DNA of 64,000 nucleotides from Hymenoscyphus infarciens (GCA_001414345.1 LLCB01000091.1:62001-126000), one strand, 5' to 3'. Counted from the stretch's first letter, positions 1-13,246 are shown. Numbers and translations are program-made. The notes: a model not told the origin generated them from the sequence alone.

Positions 1-1748
1 GACGGTAATGGCATTATCATTTAACAGTAACTAACCACTCGAAAGCAAATTATGACATTTAAATTAAACCTAGCTAAAAACCAAGAGATAAATAGAGGTT
101 CCTTACCTTGGGAAGGAGGAAGAAATATAAGCGTTAAACAATCGGTCTCGCGCTTGGTAAATTGGCCTTCCAGTTTTTCCACTGTACTTTCGCCTTACTA
201 TATTAGCTAATAGTAACTACTTTCCCTTTCTTTTTAGCAATGAAGAATAAACCGGGGAGAAAATAAAAACCCAAGGAGACGAAATTATCACCAACAGCTG
301 TAAATGAAGTAAAATTCTATTCTGCGGAGGTTCTAGGTGTAGAAAAGGCTGTCTTCAATGAATATTATCACTTCACAACTCAAACAACTTGAAACGCAAG
401 CGGAACACGACAGTTGAGTCAATTTTATAATCCAAAACCCTACTCTAAAGACCCATGTTACTCTGGAAACTGAAAGTACGTTTGATGTTTAGGTCTTATT
501 GAGATTATATAAGTTTGAAGTGAACTAGATTTATAGGCCCACTTCCAGACACTCAAGCAATAGCATCTTATAAAAAAACACTATCGATAGGTATCCTACC
601 AATTGACTATAAATTGTTGAGTGGCAATCGGTAGGTTACCAATAAATAGCAACACCTTCTATTCCTAGGTAACCTAGAACTAGCTCCCCTCCTCCTCCTC
701 AACTTCTGGTTAACCCACGAATAGCATTTTGAAAGCCTCGCTATTACTAGGTAACCCACAAATAGCCTCCACCCTCTCTTCCCCGCTTATAAAAAACCAT
801 TAAAAGCTCTCTCATACTCCACCTAGATCTGCCCTAGAAGTTCCTCTCGAAATATAAGACCTATAGAATTCTCTTCTACGACCTGCGATCTAGGTTCAGG
901 TCCCCTCTTAATCATCTCATAATTTAGAGTAATGAAACGTGACATTCTAAGCGACTTAACTAAAAACTAACTCCTCAACCCTAGGAACAAATTTCCACAG
1001 CGAAGAATTCAATCGTATTGCCATAAAAAGCCACCCAAACGTAATTTAGAAGATCCATACGATGAAAGACCAAGGTCTTCAGCGATGGCATCCCCAGCCC
1101 GGAACTAACGAAGCTTCCATTCCCAGTGGATGACCCAGCTTCTCTAACTTTACTTTAATTTTCACTGAAATACACACCCCTACCTCTATACTAGACAAAC
1201 AAGACCCCCTATCGACAGTGGACGAATTTTGGACAGCAAAAGCGCTTTTAGAAATTAACACTTCTGATCGAGGGATAAGGTAAAGCATGGATCTACTAAA
1301 CTAAAATAAAACATGACTTGGCTAAAAGAACTCTCTTCTAAATCGTAACTGAGGAACCAGCCATACAGCTTTCTAGTCGTCGAATTATTTTCTGATGATA
1401 TAAACCAAACTCAATTGCAGCTTACTTTGAAAGATTAAGCCACCTAGACGTGTGGGAAGAGTTCGAAATAGAGAGTCTGATTGAACCAGAAAATTATCAA
1501 CGTTTTAAACCAAAGAGAGTTCCCATTTCTAAATTGAAAATCTGAAAGCTATAGAAAGCGAGGTAAGCAGACCTGAAACTATCTATCAAATACTCTAACG
1601 CCTCCGTAATCGAACCGGAAGAAACCAACTCTTGGGTTACTACAATGATTAAGTAGAAACCAATGTCGCGTATATAAGTCCTGGTAAGAGACGCTGACCG
1701 ATTGTCTTCTAAAAGCTGATAAAAACGTGCTCTGACGTCCCCCTTTAT
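1..1748. other. AT-rich region without a supported gene
   Basis: No reading frame with recognisable protein character is seen on either strand. The stretch is moderately AT-rich and less eroded than the DNA after 4 kb, since CA and TG dinucleotides still occur. Partial echoes of a 'taggtaacc' motif lie around 655-760. It is probably decayed repeat DNA. Confidence 0.5.
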
Positions 1749-2370
1749 AGCATCCTATATGTACTAAAAGTCGGAAACGACTAAATCGTAAGTCGTAAAT
1801 CGCAAATCGTAAAGTATTACTTTATTTTTTAATTTAAGTTCCCTCTCTTCTTCTCCCCTCCCCGCCTCTATATTAAGACTAGATAGTCTTAACCATAGTA
1901 ACTAATTAGATAATTAGAAGAGAGGACGAATATTACGTATATAGTAGTAATATCGCTACCTTGCTATTAATAGACTCCTTACTCTCTATTACCTAACTTT
2001 TATATCCCCTTCTTCCTATTATCTTTAGATAAGAGAGGAGAGGAGAAGAGAGGAGAGAGGAAGAGAGAAGAGGGAAAAGAGGAAGAGTAGAGAGAATGTT
2101 TACTCTAAACTCCTCTTACCTATGCTAGGAAAAACTTCCCCTAGAATGTTTACTTACCTCTTTACCTCTTATACCTTACTCTTATTCTTCTTCTACTCTC
2201 TCCTATACTCTCTTAGTATACGTAATATATAGAAGAATAAGATAAGAGAGTAAGAGAGTAAAAAGATAGGATAATATAGTTTAAGATTTACTATATCTCT
2301 TAACTTCTGTAATTTGCGATTTATGATTTGCGATTTAGTCGATTCCAGCTTTTAGTATATATAGGACGCT
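1749..2370. mobile_element. Short TIR element (MITE-like) with heptamer-rich ends
   Basis: The left end (1749-1815) reads gcatcctatatgtactaaaag, then tcggaaacgac, then repeats of a 7-bp unit close to taaatcg. The right end (2300-2370) is its inverted complement, finishing ttttagtatatataggacgc. The same terminal design bounds the two long elements at 40.3-54.0 kb, so this 622-bp copy looks like a non-autonomous or deleted relative. The interior is AT-rich with purine runs (2035-2100) and no reading frame. No target duplication was found. Confidence 0.7.
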
Positions 2371-4207
2371 CTACTCTTCCTAATCTACTATAGTATTCGT
2401 TCTTCGTATAATAACCTATTAACGAAGAATCTAGAAGCGAAGCTATTTAATTAGTAAGAAGTTACTAAGCTTAGAGTATAATACTAAACTCTTCAGAACT
2501 CGACAAAACATACTAGAATCCATACTCTCCACAAACACTCGTAAGTGTTCGTCAGTTAGTCTACTACAACCTAATCAAGAATTTTCATTCTATTCCTCTT
2601 TATGTCCTTATATCTAGCTTTCAAAAGAAAAACCAGAAAGTTAAGTACAACTGTACAACGATAACAAGTAAACTATCGACAGCAAAAATCACTTCTTAAC
2701 CTAACTCAAGTGACAAAAGAAAAAAAGCGTATATACAAACAAATAAGACTTTTACTTAGAAGATCCGAGAATAATTTTATTAAGACTAAAGACTTATTAG
2801 CTATTACTCTTGATAACTTAAAACCTTATAGACGAAAGTATATATAAGTTCTAGAAAGTACTATTACCTCCTTTTAAACTATTACAAAACTCCCTCCTAG
2901 CCCCCAAAGTTTAATATAACTAGAATTCAAGTAAAACCCGGTGAAATAACTATACTAACGTTTTAATAGAAACAGGAATACTCTTCTCGATTGCTCGATC
3001 TCGAACCTCTAAGTTACTTTGAGATTCTAAGAGCTAAACTTTATTAGCTAAATTAAGATAAGAAAATCAACTTTTATAGTGTAAAATATAACAAGTTAAC
3101 AAGTCAACAAGACAGTAGTAGTAGCCTAAATAACATATATTCAAATCTATACGTAAAATTCTACACTATTTACTTAATCTTAAAACAATATCTCTAGCAC
3201 ACTTCTCTTAAAAAGCTAGAACAAAAGAGATTATAGCATCTAGAATATTATACTCTTAGAGGACTAAGTTAACGCTGAAAGTCTACATAGGAGGTATTCT
3301 AAGGAATAATAACCTAAACTCGCAAAGTAATACTTATTTCCTAGTAAGAACTACTACTCTTCTTCTCTTTCTTCTGCTAAAATACCAAACGCACGTACGA
3401 CTAGAAATCGACCGCGAATAAACTTTCGACAACAAAACTAGTAGCTTAAAATATATATACTCCTTACTTTGGTAATAATGTTATAAAAGAAAAACCTAAA
3501 ATAAACCATAACTTCACTTAAAGAGCAGGGAAATATGTGTTTACTCTTATACTAATTCGTAAACTAGAACGTGTTGTCTAGCTGTAGAAGATTACTCGAA
3601 GTCTAGAAAGATAAATCGATCTCGCTCTCTTTAATAATAATTCGCCCAAAAAACAACATTCTAAGAAACAAGGAGCTAACGCAAACAAGAAAACCACCAA
3701 AATCTCAGACCCCTTAACATGGAAATAGCGATAAAAAACCATAAAATTAACCTACTCCAAAAAAAAAAATCATCCTTCAATCCCCCTAATTTGTCTTCGC
3801 AACTCTTCGCACCCCTAATAAGGAAACGCCTCTGTATTTATTATAAGAAGCAGAAATAAATCAACACATAGTTCCACAGCCTCCTCAAAATCCATAAAGC
3901 ATTCCCTAATTTTCACCATCAACATGGAGATTTGTTCCAAGAGACCCAAGTAGAGCAGTGTAGAGGAAAGCTTAACTATCGTGGTTTTAGCGTAGTTTTA
4001 AGATCCTAAAACAGCACACAGTTTTAGATAATTTAGTAGAACTAAGTAACAAAAGAGTAAAACTAACTACGTAAACTATCGTAGTTTTAAAGAACTACGT
4101 TCAAATAAGCTAATTTAAGATATTTGAGAGTAATTTTAACTTAAGAGAAGTAGCGTTCTAGCTAGAGAGATATAGATAGTATATTAATTACTATTTACGT
4201 TATTATA
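2371..4207. other. Degraded AT-rich DNA, no gene
   Basis: Every frame is broken by TAA and TAG. Base composition drops into a strong TpA-rich, CpA-poor regime from about 3.95 kb. No terminal repeats were recognised. Confidence 0.5.
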
Positions 4208-4343
4208 TATTACAAGAGTGAATAGCCTCTTATATGCTAGTCATATGCCTACTCGCTTAGCTAGCGTACCTTTTGGCTATAAGAAGCTAGTCTAGATAGC
4301 TCTTTAAATGTTAAGCTTATTATATATTTCTACATTTATTATA
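4208..4343 (+). repeat. 5' LTR of the gag-only element
   Basis: It starts tattacaagagtgaatagcc and matches the downstream repeat at equal length. This copy keeps several TG/CA dinucleotides (for example tgaatagcc) that are TA in the other copy. Confidence 0.8.
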
Positions 4344-5760
4344 TAGTAGTAATATACTTAGTTCTATATATCTACTAGAGCTATACGCTCTTATAGACCT
4401 TAAGGCTTTAAGCTTCTTTTACTTAATAGTATAAACCTACTCTACTCTTAAGGAAGTAACTAATTCACCTACTTTATAAAAACAATAATTCACTTAATCT
4501 ACTATAATAATAGACCTAAATAAAGAGCCTAAGCCTAGTACTAGTATTCCTTTACTTATAAAAGAGAACTTTAATAAATAGATAATCGATATCTATGCCT
4601 TACTTTACTAAAATAAGCTATAGGAAATTATTATAGAATAACACCTTATAGCTTAACCTTCTAATAATAAAAAAGAGACTAAACCTAGAAAGGAAAAGCT
4701 TATAAAATATAAGACTAAATAAGCGTAACTTATCGAAGTAGCTGACCTTATTATACTTTATATCTTAACTAATATTAAGTATAAGCTTAAAGATAGAGAT
4801 TTTAATAATAGATAGCTTCTTCTTTACTCTATTAAGAAGATCCTTACCTTAGACGACTAAACTAGCTTTATAAGAGCTCTTATTTAGCTTCTTACCTACT
4901 ACTATAATAATACTAAAGATATAGAAGAGTACTTATAAGGAGTTAAGACTCTTACTAAATAAGTAGACTCTTTTAATGTTATTCTTACTTCTAATATATA
5001 TATAATCCTTATTCTTATTTTAGGACTTTATAATTATAAATCTTACTAATCTATTATATAACTTTAGTAAATTAATAATATTACTTTTATAAATAAAGTA
5101 ATATAAATAGTTTAAGACGAAATAGCACGTAAAAAGGAAGCTAGTTTTGCTAGTAAAGATAGCGCTCTCTTAGCCTACTAAAACCCTAGTTTCTTAAAAT
5201 ATATAAAGTATAAGAAGTTAGACTATAAAAGTAAGAAGTACTAGATTAATAAGATATACGACTACTATTAGAAGAAAGAATATATTAAAAGAGTATATAG
5301 AATAAAGAAGTATAATAATAAAAATAAGAAAAGATATAAAGAGAAGAATAGAAGTAAACTAGATAGAATAGAGAAAGCTTTTAGTTATACTTCTCTTTCT
5401 TAAAAGATAAAAACAACTTTACTTTAGAATATAATATAAATAATATAATATAATATAATTTATTAGGAATAAGGTTCTTAGTTTTATTAAAGGATTAGCT
5501 ACCCCTTAGTTATTCTTTAGAAGACTTAATAGCCTTTTTAGATGTTATTAAAGGACTTAAGTTTACCTTTAATTATTAAGATATTTTAAAAGACTTAAGT
5601 TTACCTTTAGTTTTCTACTTATTATAGAATACTTTTTTAGAGAGATAAGATATTATATAAGAGGAACGCCTCTAAAGATACTTCCTAGGAAATAGATAAG
5701 AAATAGATAAGAAACGAAAGGGAAATAAAAGGTTATAAGGTAGTATTACTTAGAGGAGGA
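4344..5760 (+). pseudogene. Degenerate gag with two mutated CCHC zinc knuckles
   Basis: One + strand frame can be followed through TAA and TAG stops. Two consecutive blocks at 5200-5241 and 5257-5298 have the exact spacing C-x2-C-x4-H-x4-C of retroviral-type zinc knuckles, but every Cys and His position is a tyrosine codon (TAT or TAC). TGT/TGC to TAT/TAC and CAT/CAC to TAT/TAC are the changes RIP makes. The tail (5299-5400) is lysine- and arginine-rich. No protease, reverse transcriptase or integrase signature follows. The function (nucleocapsid) is inferred from knuckle spacing only. Confidence 0.68.
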
Positions 5761-5896
5761 TATTATAAGAGTAAATAGCCTCTTATATACTAGTCATATA
5801 CCTACTCGCTTAGCTAGCGTACCTTTTAGCTATAAGAAGCTAGTCTAGATAGCTCTTTAAATGTTAAGCTTATTACATATTTCCACATTTATTATA
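5761..5896 (+). repeat. 3' LTR of the gag-only element
   Basis: It has the same length as the 5' copy and directly follows a polypurine tract. The duplication ttata follows its end. Confidence 0.8.
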
Positions 5897-6737
5897 TTAT
5901 ACTATATATACTAGAATAAAGTGTTCTTTATACTTAGTCTTAGATAGCGTTTTAAGTTTTTTATTCTATTCTATTCTAGAGATTAGAATAGAATAAACTA
6001 AGTAAATTATTATTAAATATTATTAAATAACTAGTAAGTGAAATACTAAGAATAAGTATAGACCTTATTCTAGTAGTAATTATATCTCTTTTATTTAGTA
6101 TATAGTATTTATAAATAAGAGCACTTATTATATACTTATAAGTAAAAATAGTAGTATTTATCTAGACTAAAGAAAAATGTCTACGTAGTACTAAAAGGCT
6201 AGGAAATTTAAAACGCTACTTATTCTTATTAATAGTAGTGTCTAAATTAGATAATAAGAGGCTAGCTAATTAGAAGGCTAGGATTTACTAGAGAGAGGTT
6301 TAAAGAACTTAGTATACCTCTTTTTCTACTCTAGAATTACTAGAATTTCTAGAATTTCTATACTACTTAGTTTATAAAACTACGTAGTTTTATCTACTAA
6401 AACTAAACTAACTACTAGTTTACTTAATTTTCTTAAAAGTAAGTAAAAAAACTAAAAACTAACTAACTAGCTACTTAGTTCAGTTAGTTCTATAAGAACT
6501 ATATAAATCCTCTAGACTAAAGTAGAACTCTAATTAAAGTAGTACTATTAAAATATAAAACTTCGTTTAGTTAAAACCTCGCTAAGTTTAGAGATAACTA
6601 TCTTTTTACTAATTATACTCGTTAGCTAGACTAAGCTAATCTTTAGAGTATTAATAATACCTCGATCGAGTATTAAAAATCTATAATAAGCTTTATAAAA
6701 ACTAACTCTTTCTTCTCTTTCTTCTATAAAAAAAGTA
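5897..6737. other. Degraded AT-rich DNA, no gene
   Basis: The stretch is TpA-saturated with stops in all frames. No terminal repeats or coding relic were recognised. Confidence 0.45.
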
Positions 6738-7324
6738 AGAGATTTAAGTATTACTCTAATAATACTCTACTATTTTATCACTCTTACTCTACTATATAGT
6801 AATACTATAAGTCTCAATATCATAAAATCTTAGAAGAATACTTTATATATACTTCTACTACTTTCTAATATATAATAGAGACGTTATAAAGTTTAGTCTA
6901 GAATATATAATATATATCTATCTAACTTTATCTTCGGTTATTCTAAGCGCTTTTCTACTTAATAATATTAAGAATAAGAGCTTTCTTTATCTTATAAAGC
7001 TTAGTTATAACGCTTTTATATACTCTTTTTAAGAAAGAGATATAAACTATTCTATATATACTAGATTAGTCTATCTCTAACTCTTTCTTAATCTCTCTAT
7101 AGCTCTTTCTAAATAACTCTTCTATTTATAGTTTAGAATATACTATTTAGTAGTAGAAGACTAGAAGCTTATATATATTATTTAAAAAAAAGATATAGTA
7201 GTAAAAAAGTTAGACTTAAGATTAAAGTATATTATATATTAGAGTAAAACTCTAGTATTATAGTCGGTGTTTTATTAAATTAGTGTACTATATAAGATAT
7301 TATTAGAGTAATACTTAAATCTCT
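6738..7324 (-). mobile_element. Tc1/mariner-like short element, copy 1
   Basis: Inverted termini agagatttaagtattactc (6738 onward) and its complement ending at 7324 match over about 25 bp. TA flanks both sides (6736-6737 and 7325-7326), fitting Tc1/mariner insertion. The 587-bp interior is a diverged inverted copy of the element at 32781-33407. On the minus strand a short basic helix-turn-helix-like segment may be the remnant of a transposase N-terminus. No complete transposase fits in this length. Confidence 0.68.
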
Positions 7325-10300
7325 TATAAACGTAAGTTAAAGTCTTTAGCGACTTTAAATAGCTAAAGACTTTTTAATAGAAAACGTATTCTATTAAAAC
7401 TATTACTTAAGAGTAAAAAAAAGCTATTAAGCTAAAATAAAACCGTTTCTTCTATTAAAAGCATATATTATAAATATCTAGTATATTACTAAGTACTTGT
7501 TTAGCTTATATATAACTAGGATATATACTATTAAAAAGCATAAGAAAATATATATATATATATACTAATTCTATTTCTATACTAGTATTTAGTATATATA
7601 TTTAAAAGTAATATAAATCCTTTATTTAATCTTATTTATCTTAGTATATATATAAATAAGATATATACTACTAAAAAGGTATTTAGACTTCTAAAGATAT
7701 AAAGCTTTAAAAGTTTATATATATCTTTACTTATTTACTAACTTTATATTATAAGATTAATAACTTATAAGATATACTTAGATATACTCTATAAGCTAAA
7801 CAAATACTGAAAATATTAAGAAATAAGTAGAGATATATACTAACTTATATAAGATTACTTCTAAAGAGTTCTAGTTATATTTCTATAGATATCTTTAGAT
7901 AGTATAAGAAATAATTAGATTATATTAGATTAAGAAGCTAAAATTAATCTATTTATTATATATTAATAAGGTTCTAATTATTATTTAGATTATTAATTAT
8001 TAATTAATAAATATAATATATAACTAGCTTAGAGATATTAGAGACTAAGCTATACCTCGGAATAGTATTAGAGTAGCGTTCTAGTACTACTAAGAGCTTA
8101 AGCGAGACCTTCTAAATAGTCTTTTTAGACGTAACTTCTTTATCTTAAGTCTTAATAAACTAGCTATGAATTATTTAGTAATATATATAAATTAAGAATA
8201 TATCTAATTAGTAATTTTAAGCTTTATAGATATTATAAATTATTAGAGACTACTTGATTTCTATTTTAAATTCTATTATATACTTCTACTCTATCTCTTT
8301 TAAGTTAGTAGAAATAGAATAGATATAACTATTGAAAGTATTTATAAAGTCTAGCTCTATTAGCTCTAAGCGAGAGACTATTTAGTTAAGCTATATTAGT
8401 TATTATAAAACAACGTAATAGACTTTTTAAAGAGGCTATTAAAGCTATTACTAGCTTAAAGAGCTAGGGGTTATATATAGAGAAAGAGAAAGAGAAAAAG
8501 AAAGAAGAGCTCTGAATTTAAGAATAATTACTTTTTTATTAATTAGTATATATACTATATATAGTATATTAATTATATTAATTAATTAATTAATAGATTA
8601 ATTAATATAATCTAATTAACACACGTACTAATTATTAATTAGTTTAATCTAAAGTTATTAATTAGATTAATAATTAATTAATTAATTAGTTTATACTTAT
8701 ACTACTTTTAGAAAATATATATAAGCTAAATAAGCTCTAATTTATAAAATTAGTATAAGTAAGTTAGAGTTTTAATACTAATAATTAACTTTATCTATAG
8801 TCTATTTAAAGAATAAGCTACTTAGAAACTAAGATAGACTAAGAGCTAAAGTAAATATATTAAAAAAAACAGAGAATATAATTAACTTCTTAAAAGAGAC
8901 GTAGTTCTCTATTATCTACTTCTTAATTTTTAAGTAGCTATAAGAGACTATATTTATAATATAACTTTATTAAAAACTACTCTCGAGTTTATTAGCAAAT
9001 AAATAAAACTACCTAGTAGTCTAATTATTACTATATAGAGATCTCTTAATAATCTACTTGATATTTTATACTTTTCTCTAGTCTTTTAATAAAGACTATA
9101 ACTAGAAACCTCTCTAGTAAACCTAGATTATAAACTATAAAACTAATATCTTATATATAAAAGACTATAGATAATAAGCTCTTTATTTAAAGCTTTAACT
9201 CTAAGCTTAGAACTTCTAAGACTTCTATTTTCAAGCTTAGTTAGCGATATCTATAGCTACTTATAAGCTAGTCTACTCTAAGCTTAAAGTACTACTATCT
9301 TATAACTCTTATTCTATACTAAGCTAGTTTATATTACTAAAAATCAAATTCTAACTAACTAATCTCTTTTAAATAAAACCTAAAGATAAGAAAAACTATC
9401 TCTTAATAGTAAAGAAACTCTAAGAATAAAAAATAGCTTTCTATTATATTTCTCTTAACTTTATAATAAGAAAACAACTCTAAGTCTTAAATACTATCTT
9501 TTTAATTAATAAAGATAGAATTACTATCTAATTAATCTCTTTCTAATATATCTACTACTCTTATACTCTTTTTTATTTATTAGTAGTACTTTTACTACTA
9601 AATTAATAAAATAGAAATAGTAGTCTATATATCTGAGAAACATAGTACTTCTATTAGTAGAAGTACTTTAATAACTTATATATTTATATATACTAAGAGC
9701 TTATTTAGTATATATATAATTAATTATAACTATATAAGATTTATATACGCCTATAGCGCTTAAAAGTGCTTATATATTCTATTATATTATAGCTTTTTTG
9801 AAAATATATCAAATTACTATTTAGCTTAATATATATAAAGTTAAAATTTAAGAGATTAAAAGAGTATATTATTTAATTTTAGAAGTATATATTATAATAT
9901 ATATATATTTAAGAGAAGTATAAGTAAAAGTGTATACTATAATATATACTAGCTAAACGTTAGTCTATAATTAATATATATATATATATATATATATTAC
10001 TTTCTTATATATAGATTATATATTACTTTCTTATTTTTAGTAGTATATATATTAAAAAAGAACTAATATATACGAGCTAAATAAGGTCTAATATACTAAG
10101 AAATCAAAATAATAAGTAAATTAATCTACTTCGCGATTTATAAAATATAACTAGATATTAGTAGTTATATCTTAACTTTACTACTTTTATTATCTAAACT
10201 CTACGCTAGCTTTAGTATATACTAGAAAAAGTACTTTAATTATATAACTACTCTCTACTATTTCCTCTTTCTAAGCAGAGATATATCTAAAAAAAAGAGT

Positions 10301-10830
10301 AAATAGTAACTAATAGATATATTACTCTTTTACTAATAGCTATACTATTTATTCTAGATATATATACTACTATTTCTAAGCTACTTTATTAAATAAATAA
10401 TATATATATACTTTTTTTTATAAAAAAAAACGTCTTAGAAGTATATAATATAAATAAATAATATAGAAGTACTCTATATATTAGAAATAAACAAAGTAAA
10501 TAGATACTATTTCTAAATCCCATCTTTATTAATTAAAAAGAGTATTATTTATATCAACTACTAAAAGAAAAAAAACTAATCTATAACTAACCTCGAATCT
10601 AATAAAAACATAAAGAAAGGCTTATATTTACACTTACTAAAGTAAAAGAGAAAGAAAATATATTTATCAAAACCTATATTTTATATTTTCTTTTCTTCTC
10701 TTTTCTTCTCTTTTCGTCTTCTTTCGCCTTCTTTCTATATTAAATTTCTACTTGAATATTAACTATTTCCTTTTCTTTCTTTTCTAATCTACTTTTAGCT
10801 TAGAGCTTTTAGCTTAGAGCCTCTCTATTA
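7325..10830. other. Heavily RIP-degraded block, no gene
   Basis: This is the most extreme composition in the window, with long runs in which CA and TG hardly occur and TA/AT dominate. It includes the attaatta-rich palindromic stretch at 8525-8700. No reading frame survives. Composition changes abruptly to balanced DNA near 10.83 kb. Confidence 0.6.
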
Positions 10831-11489
10831 TGCCAGGGTCATAGTAGCCCGTGTAAAAGCTGGAACTTACCCCCCTCTCCTCACACCCTTCCCACAACCC
10901 CCCCACCCCGATATCATATGTATGTTGACAGAATAACCTTGTCAAGCTAGACTTGAACATTCATACCTACCCCAAGGTCCCCTTTGAACTTATTTATCTA
11001 GGTGCAGTAGTGTGTAGTGTACAACTCACCTTAATATCTCCACATCAAGCGTCCCTCTTTGCCAAACGAAGAAACGTACCTAGGTAGGTAGGTAGGTAGA
11101 TGTTGCTTTTCCACTTGAGAGAAATCACGACCTGGATAACACCACAGCCCAGTCCAGAAATATTACTTCATAACATATATCTATACATCTATAACTACAA
11201 AGACTACTCACTAGCTGTCTACCCATCGACCCCTCCCATCCAACGCCCCCCAGGAAAACAAAATAAACATCGTCGTTTTATGTTGAGAGAAGAGAGATTC
11301 CGCACAAGCTAAGCAGCCGCCGCCCAAGAACTGGCTAAAAACATTCGCTCGACATGATGCAAATATAGGGAAGCCCGCGCGGAAGTTAATATACACAAAC
11401 ATCTCCCACCCCTTTTATTAGACTCGAGCAGATGCTCACTCAACATGACTGCACTCCTTCACTAGTTGACTTCGATTCAACGGATGGTC
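10831..11489. other. GC-balanced spacer downstream of TIM50, with microsatellite
   Basis: The spacer between the degraded block and the TIM50 stop codon holds C-rich runs (10870-10910) and five copies of the tetramer tagg/taga at 11081-11100. Short frames here lack protein-like character. Confidence 0.55.
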
Positions 11490-13246
11490 TTACTTCGACG
11501 GCTCAGGTGGAGCTCCCCCACCAAAATACCCCAAAAACCCAGTCTTCATCTGCTTCATCCCCTCCTCCCTCTGCTTCTCCTCATGCGCCGCCTCCTCCTT
11601 CAACCACTTCTCCCCATTCTCCCTAATCTCCTTCTCCAACGCCTCGTAATTTCTTTGTCCACGTTCTCTCGCAAGATCCTGAAGCATCTTCCCCTGCGCG
11701 AAAGCTTCCGCGGGCGTAATATCATTAGGATCCACCATCATCATACCCCCCGATTTAATTCCCAGGGCATTAGCGAGAAATCCCGCGCCACTGTGCTTAG
11801 GTCTCTTCTTCCGTTCCTCTGCCAGCTCGGCTTCGAATTTCTGGCGGGCGATGGCTTCGCGACGGGCGAATTCCGTGGGAATGTGGGTGCCTTCGAAGGA
11901 TTTTAGGGCTTTACGGACGTCTTGGTAGTTCATGGTGTGGATGTATTCGAGGAATGGGATGAGGCCGACGAGATCTTTGTCGCCTACTTGGCCTTCCCAT
12001 GGCTTGAGGATGATCGCGTTTTCGGGTTGGTTCTTGACATGGGAGGCTTTGGTGTCGACTACTATGACTTTTGAAAGATCGCGGTTGAGGTATGAGATGT
12101 CCTGTACTGTGTTAGCTGTGAACCAATGTTTGAGAGGAGTCTTAATACCTTGACATATTCTCCATTCTCATAGAGAGTAGCTTCGCGAAACAATGGCCAA
12201 GTGACGATATGGAAAGGATCAAATTTCCGGATAACTTGTTCAGCCATACCCATCGGTTGACTCGTCCAAATAACTAGCTCGAAATACTGGCTCAAATAAC
12301 GCAAGAAATAATCCACTCCAGGTCTCTTCGCCATTCTCCATCCATGCTCCCGAGTCCACTCGCTGTGAATCAACAAATCTTCCAAACTCAACACCAGTGT
12401 ATAAGGTCTTTCGAAAATAGGGTCGACATCGGGAAGGAGTTTTGGGAAAGCGGGTTCGTTGTAGTAATTCAGTTGATCGAAAAGACGAGCTTTTGCACGA
12501 GCCCACATTAGGCCAATATTCCATCCTGAAGGCGCCTCGGTTGCGTGCTTGACTTCTTCCTCTTCCGTCTCCCAATTCCTTCCCAGGTATATTGTTCCCG
12601 CAAGGGCTGAGGCTGCAAATGCGGCGTACATGTAGTTGGCCATTCTCAGTCGTTTTCTCTCGGCGGAAGTGACATATGCGGATGCTGGTAGGTCGCCCCG
12701 ACCTCGTCCACCTGGGCCATCTTCTGAAGCTTCTGTCAAATCGAAGGCTGGGAGATTCTTTTTGCCGTCCTTGTCAATGGTCTCGTATTCCAGAGTTGAG
12801 GGAATACCCTGGGTGAGATCTGGAAGTTTGCTTCGTGCCTCGGCCTCGGCTGCATCGATGGCAGATTGTGATTCGGTGGGAGTGGCAACCGTCTCGAATT
12901 CTTCTTGCTTTTCCGAAAATTCTGATTCCTCGCCCTTTTTCGAAGCAGCATTGTGGATTTCCCCTCCAGCGGGAGCGGTAGATTTTGGTATGGAGTTAAT
13001 GCCCTTTCCGCCCTTGTTGATATTTTGTGGTGGTGTGAATGCGCCAGCAGGTCGCGGAGGCTGTTGATTCCCTGGCTTCGAAGGCGATCCTTGCTGTCTA
13101 TTTTGGTTGTTTTGTTGGTTTTGCTGGTTATTTGGCTTGTTGTGTCGTGCCATGGATCGAGTCCATACTGTTGATGACGCTATTCGGAAAGTAGGAGCTA
13201 TCCTTAAACCTGGATGCTGTAATCGGGCGACGGAACGAGACAACAT
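11490..13246 (-). CDS. TIM50: Mitochondrial import inner membrane translocase subunit TIM50
   Basis: TIM50 is the TIM23-complex receptor that takes presequence proteins from the TOM complex across the intermembrane space. Two exons, 13246-12149 and 12101-11490, join across a 47-bp intron (12102-12148) in phase 0 to give 569 residues. The N-terminus is a basic amphipathic presequence (MLSRSVARLQHPGLRIAP), followed by a Q/N-rich low-complexity run (about residues 35-55). One transmembrane segment lies at about 202-221, and the FCP1/NIF-like domain begins near 282 (YTLVLSLEDLLIHSEW, then KRPGVDYFLRYLSQYFELV). The phosphatase DxDx motif is SLED, as in catalytically dead Tim50. An in-frame ATG 42 codons upstream (13372) was rejected because it would bury the presequence. 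Order and length fit fungal TIM50. Confidence 0.95.

Larger units (their letters stand above)
4208..5896 (+). mobile_element. Gag-only LTR retrotransposon relic (1.69 kb), RIP-mutated
   Basis: Two 136-bp direct repeats (4208-4343 and 5761-5896) bound a 1417-bp interior. The flanks carry a matching 5-bp duplication ttata (4203-4207 and 5897-5901). A polypurine tract agaggagga (5752-5760) abuts the downstream repeat, as expected for plus-strand priming, which sets the + orientation. The interior encodes a degraded Gag ending in two zinc-knuckle frameworks and is too short for a pol gene, so the element must have depended on another element's enzymes. Most differences between the two repeats are C/T or G/A transitions in CA/TG context. 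Confidence 0.82.

Noticed and set aside
1079..1288. 69-codon minus-strand frame
   Set aside because: It is isolated in AT-rich repeat-like DNA with no supporting motif.
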